Source of the DNA: Amycolatopsis tucumanensis
GTDB lineage: Bacteria > Actinomycetota > Actinomycetes > Mycobacteriales > Pseudonocardiaceae
Direction: 5' to 3'
Assembly (NCBI RefSeq): GCF_021654135.1
Contig: NZ_JAKGSD010000046.1
Span: forward strand, 1-64,000
DNA: 64,000 nt
Part shown: piece by piece, positions 59,008-64,000 of the stretch
Layout of the letters: each line of letters opens with the position of its first letter
Position numbering within the stretch: position 1 is the stretch's first letter
Notes under the pieces: generated by a model
Told to the model about the DNA's origin: nothing
The model's input: the letters and a program-made list of their open reading frames with translations, nothing else
Database searches by the model: none
Position numbers and translations under genes: made by a program

Positions 59008-59930
59008 GAGCGCAGCTCCCGTCCGGTCAGTTCGAGGAAGACCTCTTCCAGGTCGCGCTTGCCGACGTGCAGCTCCTCGGCCAGCACGCCCTGTTGCGCG
59101 CACCACGCCGTCACCGTGGACACCACCTGCGGGTTCACCTTCCCGGAGACCTGGTAGCTGCCCGGCGCGGACTCCTTGACGTGGTAGCCCTCCGGCAGCG
59201 CGGCGGAGAGCAGGTCGGTGTCCAGCCCGGCGCGGGCCTTGAACCGCAGCTGCGCGGTGTCGGCGTCGTCGGCGGTCAGCGCGCTCGGCGTGCCCTCGGC
59301 GATGACCTTGCCGTGGTCGACGATCACCACGTCGTCGGCCAGCGCCTCGGCCTCCTCCATCAGGTGCGTGGTGAGCAGCACGCTCACGCCGTCGGCCCGC
59401 AACGCGCCCAGCAGCTCCCACACCAGGCGGCGGGCCTGCGGGTCCATGCCCGCGGTCGGCTCGTCGAGGAACACCAGCTCCGGCCGCCCGACCAGGGCAC
59501 AGGCCAGCGACAGGCGCTGCTGCTGGCCGCCGGAGAGGCGCTTGAACGGGGTGCGGCGCGCGGGGGTGAGGCCGAGGACGTCGAGCAGCCACGCGGGGTC
59601 GAGCGGGTTGGCGGCGCAGGCGGCGACCAGGCCCAGCATCTCGCCGGCGCGGACGCCGGGGTAGGCGCCGCCGCCCTGCGGCATCACGCCGATGCGGGGG
59701 CGCAGCGCGGCGCCGTCGCGGACCGGATCCAGGCCCAGCACCCGCACCGAGCCGGAGTCGGCGCGGCGGAAGCCCTCGCAGATCTCGACGGTGGTGGTCT
59801 TGCCGGCGCCGTTGGGACCGAGCAGCGCGAGCAGGCGCCCGCGGTCCATCTTGAGGTCCAGGCCGTCGACCGCGGTCTTCGAGCCGTACCGCTTCACCAG
59901 CCCGGTGATCTCGACGGCAGGTGTGCTCAC
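59004..59930 (-). CDS. ABC transporter ATP-binding protein
   Basis: 308 residues from the GTG at 59930; a TTG at 59939 is possible. The motifs are complete: Walker A LLGPNGAGKTTTVE, signature LSGGQQQRLSLA, Walker B ELVFLDEPTAGMDPQ and the H-loop TTHLMEEAEALADDV. The C-terminal extension (DLLSAALPEGYHVKESAPG) is the usual regulatory tail of ABC-2 ATPases. It pairs with the overlapping permease. Confidence 0.95.
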   Translation of the reverse strand: MSTPAVEITGLVKRYGSKTAVDGLDLKMDRGRLLALLGPNGAGKTTTVEICEGFRRADSGSVRVLGLDPVRDGAALRPRIGVMPQGGGAYPGVRAGEMLGLVAACAANPLDPAWLLDVLGLTPARRTPFKRLSGGQQQRLSLACALVGRPELVFLDEPTAGMDPQARRLVWELLGALRADGVSVLLTTHLMEEAEALADDVVIVDHGKVIAEGTPSALTADDADTAQLRFKARAGLDTDLLSAALPEGYHVKESAPGSYQVSGKVNPQVVSTVTAWCAQQGVLAEELHVGKRDLEEVFLELTGRELRS

Positions 59931-59954
59931 GACTGTCAAGCGTACGACCTCGGC

Positions 59955-61571
59955 TCAGGCCACCGGCTGCGGATCCCTCTTCAGCAGAAGAGGTGCCCTG
60001 CGCCACACGACGACCACCGCGACGGCGACGACGAGAGCCGCGGCCAGGTAGGCCTGCGGCACGACGAACGAGCGGCCGTCGAACGTGCTGCCCGGCGGCG
60101 CGGCGAGGAACGCGAGCGCGACGCTGGCGACGCTGGCGGCGACCCGGAAGCGGGAGGTGCCCGCCGCGGCGGCGAGCGGGATGACCGCCCACAGCAGCCA
60201 CCACGGCTGCATCGCGACGTGCAGCATCATGAACGCGCCCAGCGACACGCCGAGGCCGATGATGGGCCGGTAGCGCCAGCGGAAGCTGTCCCAGAGGAAC
60301 TTGGCCGTGATGAGCCCTGCCAGCGCGGTGCCGGCCAGCTGCAGGATGGACACGAGCGCGTTGGTGTGGTTGCCCAGGCCGAGCGCGATGCCCAGCACGC
60401 CGCCCAGGTTGGCCAGCTCGGCGGTGGGGGAGATCCAGCTGCGCACCAGGCCCGGCGTGCCGAGGGCGCCGACCCAGCCGAAGCCCAGCCCGGTGCCCAG
60501 GCACACGGCCACCATGACCACCGCGAACACGCCGGTGACCAGCGCCGCGGCGCGCAGCAGGTCGGTGATGCGGCCGTGCCAGCGGCGGGCGATCATCACG
60601 CCGAAGAAGCCCAGCGCGATGATGGCGTTGATCTTCACCGCCGCGCCGAGCGTGATGACGGCCGCGCCGAGCACGATGAACAGGACCTCGCCGCGGGCCA
60701 GCGGCGGCGCCGTGTCACCGGTGACGCGCACCGGGAGGCGGCGGATGCCCAGCTCGAGGCCGGCGACCATGAGGCCGATGCCGAGGGCTTCGTTGTGCGC
60801 GCCGGCGACCAGGTGGAACAACACGAGCGGGTTGGCCGCGCCCAGCCACAGCGCGGTGGCCGGTTCGACGCCGAAGCGCTGCGCCAGCCGCGGCAGGGCC
60901 CAGATGATCAGGGCGACGCCGGCCAGTGCCAGGGCGCGCTGCAGCAGCACGCCGGCGACGATGTTGTCGCCGACGATCGCGGAGATCCAGCTGCCCAGCT
61001 TGAGGAACAGCGGGCCGTAGGGGGCCGGGGTCTCGCGCCACATGTTGGACACGCCGCTGGTGAGCGGGTCGGCGACGCCGAGGGCCTGCGCCGGGCCCAG
61101 CGAGTAGGGGTCCATGCCGCGGTGCACGATCTCGCTCTGCGCCAGGTAGCTGTAGACGTCGCGGGAGAACAGCGGCGGGATGAACATCAGCGGCGTCAGC
61201 CACATGACGAGGGTGCGGGTGAGCTGCGCACGGCTGGCGAGGCGGGCGCGCCCCGGCCGCGCGAACCTGCCGAGCAGCAGCCAGCCCACGACGAGCATGC
61301 CCATGCCGGCGAAGCAGATCGCCAGCGAGACGGTGGGGATGCGGGCGAACAGGCGCAGGACGGGGATGTCCTGGACCGGGTTGAGCACCGGGGCCGCCCC
61401 CGCGCCCAGCGAGCCGAGCGCGAGCAGCAGGGCGCCGATCGTGCCGAGGCGGCGGATGATGTCGAGCGCGCGCAGTTCGCGCTGCTCCAGCGGCCCGGCC
61501 TCGGGGGGCCGCACCGGGGACAGCGGTACCGCCACCGCACCGCCACCGGTGCTCTGCTCGCCCAATGCCAC
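59955..61571 (-). CDS. mptB: Polyprenol-phosphate-mannose alpha-1,6-mannosyltransferase (MptB-like)
   Basis: 538 residues with about 13 membrane helices. MptB starts the alpha-1,6-mannan core of lipomannan from polyprenyl-phosphate-mannose. The GT-C family acidic site is in the first large loop: FSRDVYSYLAQSEIVHRGMDPY. Other matched segments are ETPAPYGPLFLKLGSWI and AANPLVLFHLVAGAHNEAL. Its position between the ABC exporter and the divergent sufR gene is the same as for Rv1459c in M. tuberculosis, which supports the call. Confidence 0.9.
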   Translation of the reverse strand: MALGEQSTGGGAVAVPLSPVRPPEAGPLEQRELRALDIIRRLGTIGALLLALGSLGAGAAPVLNPVQDIPVLRLFARIPTVSLAICFAGMGMLVVGWLLLGRFARPGRARLASRAQLTRTLVMWLTPLMFIPPLFSRDVYSYLAQSEIVHRGMDPYSLGPAQALGVADPLTSGVSNMWRETPAPYGPLFLKLGSWISAIVGDNIVAGVLLQRALALAGVALIIWALPRLAQRFGVEPATALWLGAANPLVLFHLVAGAHNEALGIGLMVAGLELGIRRLPVRVTGDTAPPLARGEVLFIVLGAAVITLGAAVKINAIIALGFFGVMIARRWHGRITDLLRAAALVTGVFAVVMVAVCLGTGLGFGWVGALGTPGLVRSWISPTAELANLGGVLGIALGLGNHTNALVSILQLAGTALAGLITAKFLWDSFRWRYRPIIGLGVSLGAFMMLHVAMQPWWLLWAVIPLAAAAGTSRFRVAASVASVALAFLAAPPGSTFDGRSFVVPQAYLAAALVVAVAVVVVWRRAPLLLKRDPQPVA

Positions 61572-61927
61572 ACAGAGAGGGTATCGACGCCGCGAAGGGC
61601 TGTGGTGAAGGGCAGTTCACGAGCGCGAACACCGTGTCTGACGTGCGGTGGAGCAGGCCGCCGCCGCTCAGGGCGCGGTACGCGAGCCCTGGGGGACTTG
61701 CGGTGGTGGGTCGGGCGCGCGCCCCTGGGTGCGGAGCTCGCGGCGGGCGCGGGCGCGAGCCGAGCGGCCGGGCGCGCACGTCCGGCGGCGGGCGGCACGC
61801 CGCGCTCACCCACCAGAGTGATCCGGCCGACCTCGCCGACCGGCCCCGACCAGCGCCTACGCCTCCGGCGCAGTGACCCCGCTCACCGTGAGATGACCAC
61901 TCTTTGCCTCCCCGCCCGAAATACGAC
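61572..61927. other. Divergent mptB/sufR intergenic region
   Basis: This gap of about 360 bp separates divergent mptB and sufR. The short open frame at 61565-61876 has no ribosome site, overlaps the mptB start and looks like random GC-rich sequence, so no gene is called. The DNA just before sufR (61890-61930) becomes AT-richer, as expected for its promoter; no confident -35/-10 pair was chosen. Confidence 0.5.
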
Positions 61928-61942
61928 ACACTTATGTTGTGA
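61928..61942. promoter_or_regulatory. SufR operator overlapping the sufR start
   Basis: ACACT-TATGT-TGTGA matches the ACACT-N5-TGTGA inverted repeat that I recall being reported for M. tuberculosis SufR. It covers the GTG start codon of sufR (61939), so binding would block the promoter and the beginning of the gene. It fits autoregulation of the suf operon by cluster-loaded SufR. Confidence 0.8.
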
Positions 61943-62702
61943 AAAACAGCGGGACCACCCAGCACGAGGACGGCGCGAGCCGTCCCGGTGCCGTGGTGCC
62001 CGCTCAGGCCACCCCGGAAGGGCGGACTCGCCACGAGGTCGCCCGCCTCCTGCTGGAGGACGGCCCCATGACGGCGGGTGTCGTCGCCGAGCGGCTGGGC
62101 ATCAGCCCGACCGCCGTGCGCCGCCACCTGGACGCCCTGGTCGCCGACGGGGAGGCCGAGACGCGGGACGCGCCCCGGCGCGGACCGCGTGGCCGGGGCC
62201 GCCCGGCCAAGCTCTTCCTGCTCACCGAGACGGGACGGGCGCGGTTCGGGCACGCCTACGACGACCTCGCGGTCGCCGCCATCCGGTTCCTCGCCGAGCA
62301 CGCGGGCGAGGACGCGGTGCGGGCGTTCGCGGAGCGGCGGGTGGCCGCCCTGGTCGAGCCGCACCGGGCCGCGGTCAACGCGGCCGACGGCCCCGCACAC
62401 CGGGCGGAGGCCCTGGCCGCCGCCCTGACCAGGGAAGGCTACGCTGCGTCCACCCGCCAGGTGGGCGCATCGGCCACCGGTGCCGGCGCGCAACTGTGCC
62501 AGCACCACTGCCCGGTCGCCCACGTCGCCGCTGAGTTCCCGCAGCTGTGCGAGGCGGAGACCGAGGCGTTCGCCAAGCTGCTGGGCACCCACGTCCAGCG
62601 GCTGGCGACCATCGCACGCGGTGACGCCGCGTGCACGACACACGTCCCTGCGGAAAATCCGCCGGGTCTGCAAGCGAAAGCTCCGGACGGAGGGGAACGC
62701 GA

Positions 62703-62706
<4 letters not shown>
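61939..62706 (+). CDS. sufR: Iron-sulfur-cluster-sensing repressor SufR
   Basis: 255 residues from GTG. The winged helix (about 28-90) reads EVARLLLEDGPMTAGVVAERL with recognition part ISPTAVRRHLDALVADG. The cluster-binding region has C187 and C191 (LCQHHCPVAH), C204 (FPQLCEAE) and C232, as expected for a [4Fe-4S] sensor. Holo-SufR represses the suf operon; loss of the cluster under iron or oxidative stress releases it. No ribosome site precedes the start and an operator overlaps it, which suggests a very short leader or leaderless mRNA. Its TGA overlaps the sufB ATG. Confidence 0.95.

Positions 62707-64000
<1,294 letters not shown>

Noticed and set aside
61565..61876. Open frame of 103 residues in the mptB/sufR gap
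   Set aside because: It overlaps the mptB start, has no ribosome site and is Arg/Gly/Pro-rich random-looking sequence; the gap is better read as promoter DNA.

Overview
The window is very GC-rich, densely coded DNA with many GTG starts, four-base ATGA/GTGA gene overlaps and an actinobacterial gene set (RbpA, OpcA, GpgS, MptB, actinobacterial SufR). It suggests a member of the Pseudonocardiaceae, most likely Amycolatopsis or a close relative; genus is inferred from gene content, not proven. No rRNA, tRNA, CRISPR array, insertion sequence or prophage was seen. The last gene (sufB) runs off the right edge. Core blocks keep the order known around Rv1436 to Rv1461 of Mycobacterium tuberculosis (gap-pgk-tpi-secG; pgl-opcA-zwf-tal-tkt-ctaB; ctaA-ABC transporter-mptB-sufR-sufB), with accessory genes inserted between them. 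LAYOUT. 0-5.5 kb: membrane-anchored serine hydrolase, a two-component system followed by a GerMN lipoprotein, glucosyl-3-phosphoglycerate synthase (gpgS), and a 2OG-Fe(II) oxygenase. 5.5-13.2 kb: a PPOX-fold protein, a MarR regulator, then a three-gene condensin-like operon (kleisin, kite and a 1479-residue SMC-like ATPase) that resembles JetABC/MksFEB but has no JetD/MksG nuclease gene. 13.2-16.5 kb: small regulator, exporter and enzyme genes, including an AlkZ-like winged-helix protein. 16.6-20.5 kb: lower glycolysis (gap, pgk, tpiA), secG and rbpA. 20.5-30.3 kb: a large palindromic element, an orphan NarL-type sensor kinase, and the leftward pentose-phosphate operon tkt-tal-pgi-zwf-opcA-pgl. 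30.5-37.2 kb: ctaB, a HelD-like RNA-polymerase motor, an FKBP lipoprotein, an SDR and two membrane proteins. 37.2-37.7 kb: a GC-rich intergenic tract with 19-bp tandem repeats. 37.7-42.2 kb: HxlR regulator divergent from a RibD-C/DHFR-like protein, a fused PAP2-WS/DGAT lipid enzyme, and a PucR regulator. 42.2-50.8 kb: a translationally coupled hopanoid operon (hpnC, hpnD, hpnE, polyprenyl synthase, shc, an hpnG-ispH fusion, hpnH). 50.8-56.2 kb: a sulfur-handling cluster (ArsR-rhodanese fusion, a decayed methyltransferase, an MBL-rhodanese, an MFS transporter) with two clear palindromic operators, then a quinone oxidoreductase and a conserved small protein. 56.2-64 kb: fatty-acid desaturase, ctaA, an ABC-2 exporter, mptB, sufR and the start of sufB. 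HOW THE GENES WORK TOGETHER. Glycolytic and pentose-phosphate enzymes sit in two adjacent blocks that supply NADPH and precursors. ctaB and ctaA supply haem A to cytochrome oxidase. The hpn operon takes farnesyl diphosphate through squalene to hopene and adenosylhopane-derived products, and its HpnG-IspH fusion may tie MEP-pathway precursor supply to hopanoid tailoring. The PAP2-WS/DGAT fusion may join phosphatidate dephosphorylation to triacylglycerol synthesis. The most novel candidates are the JetD-less condensin operon, the two fusion enzymes, and the two families of intergenic repeats.
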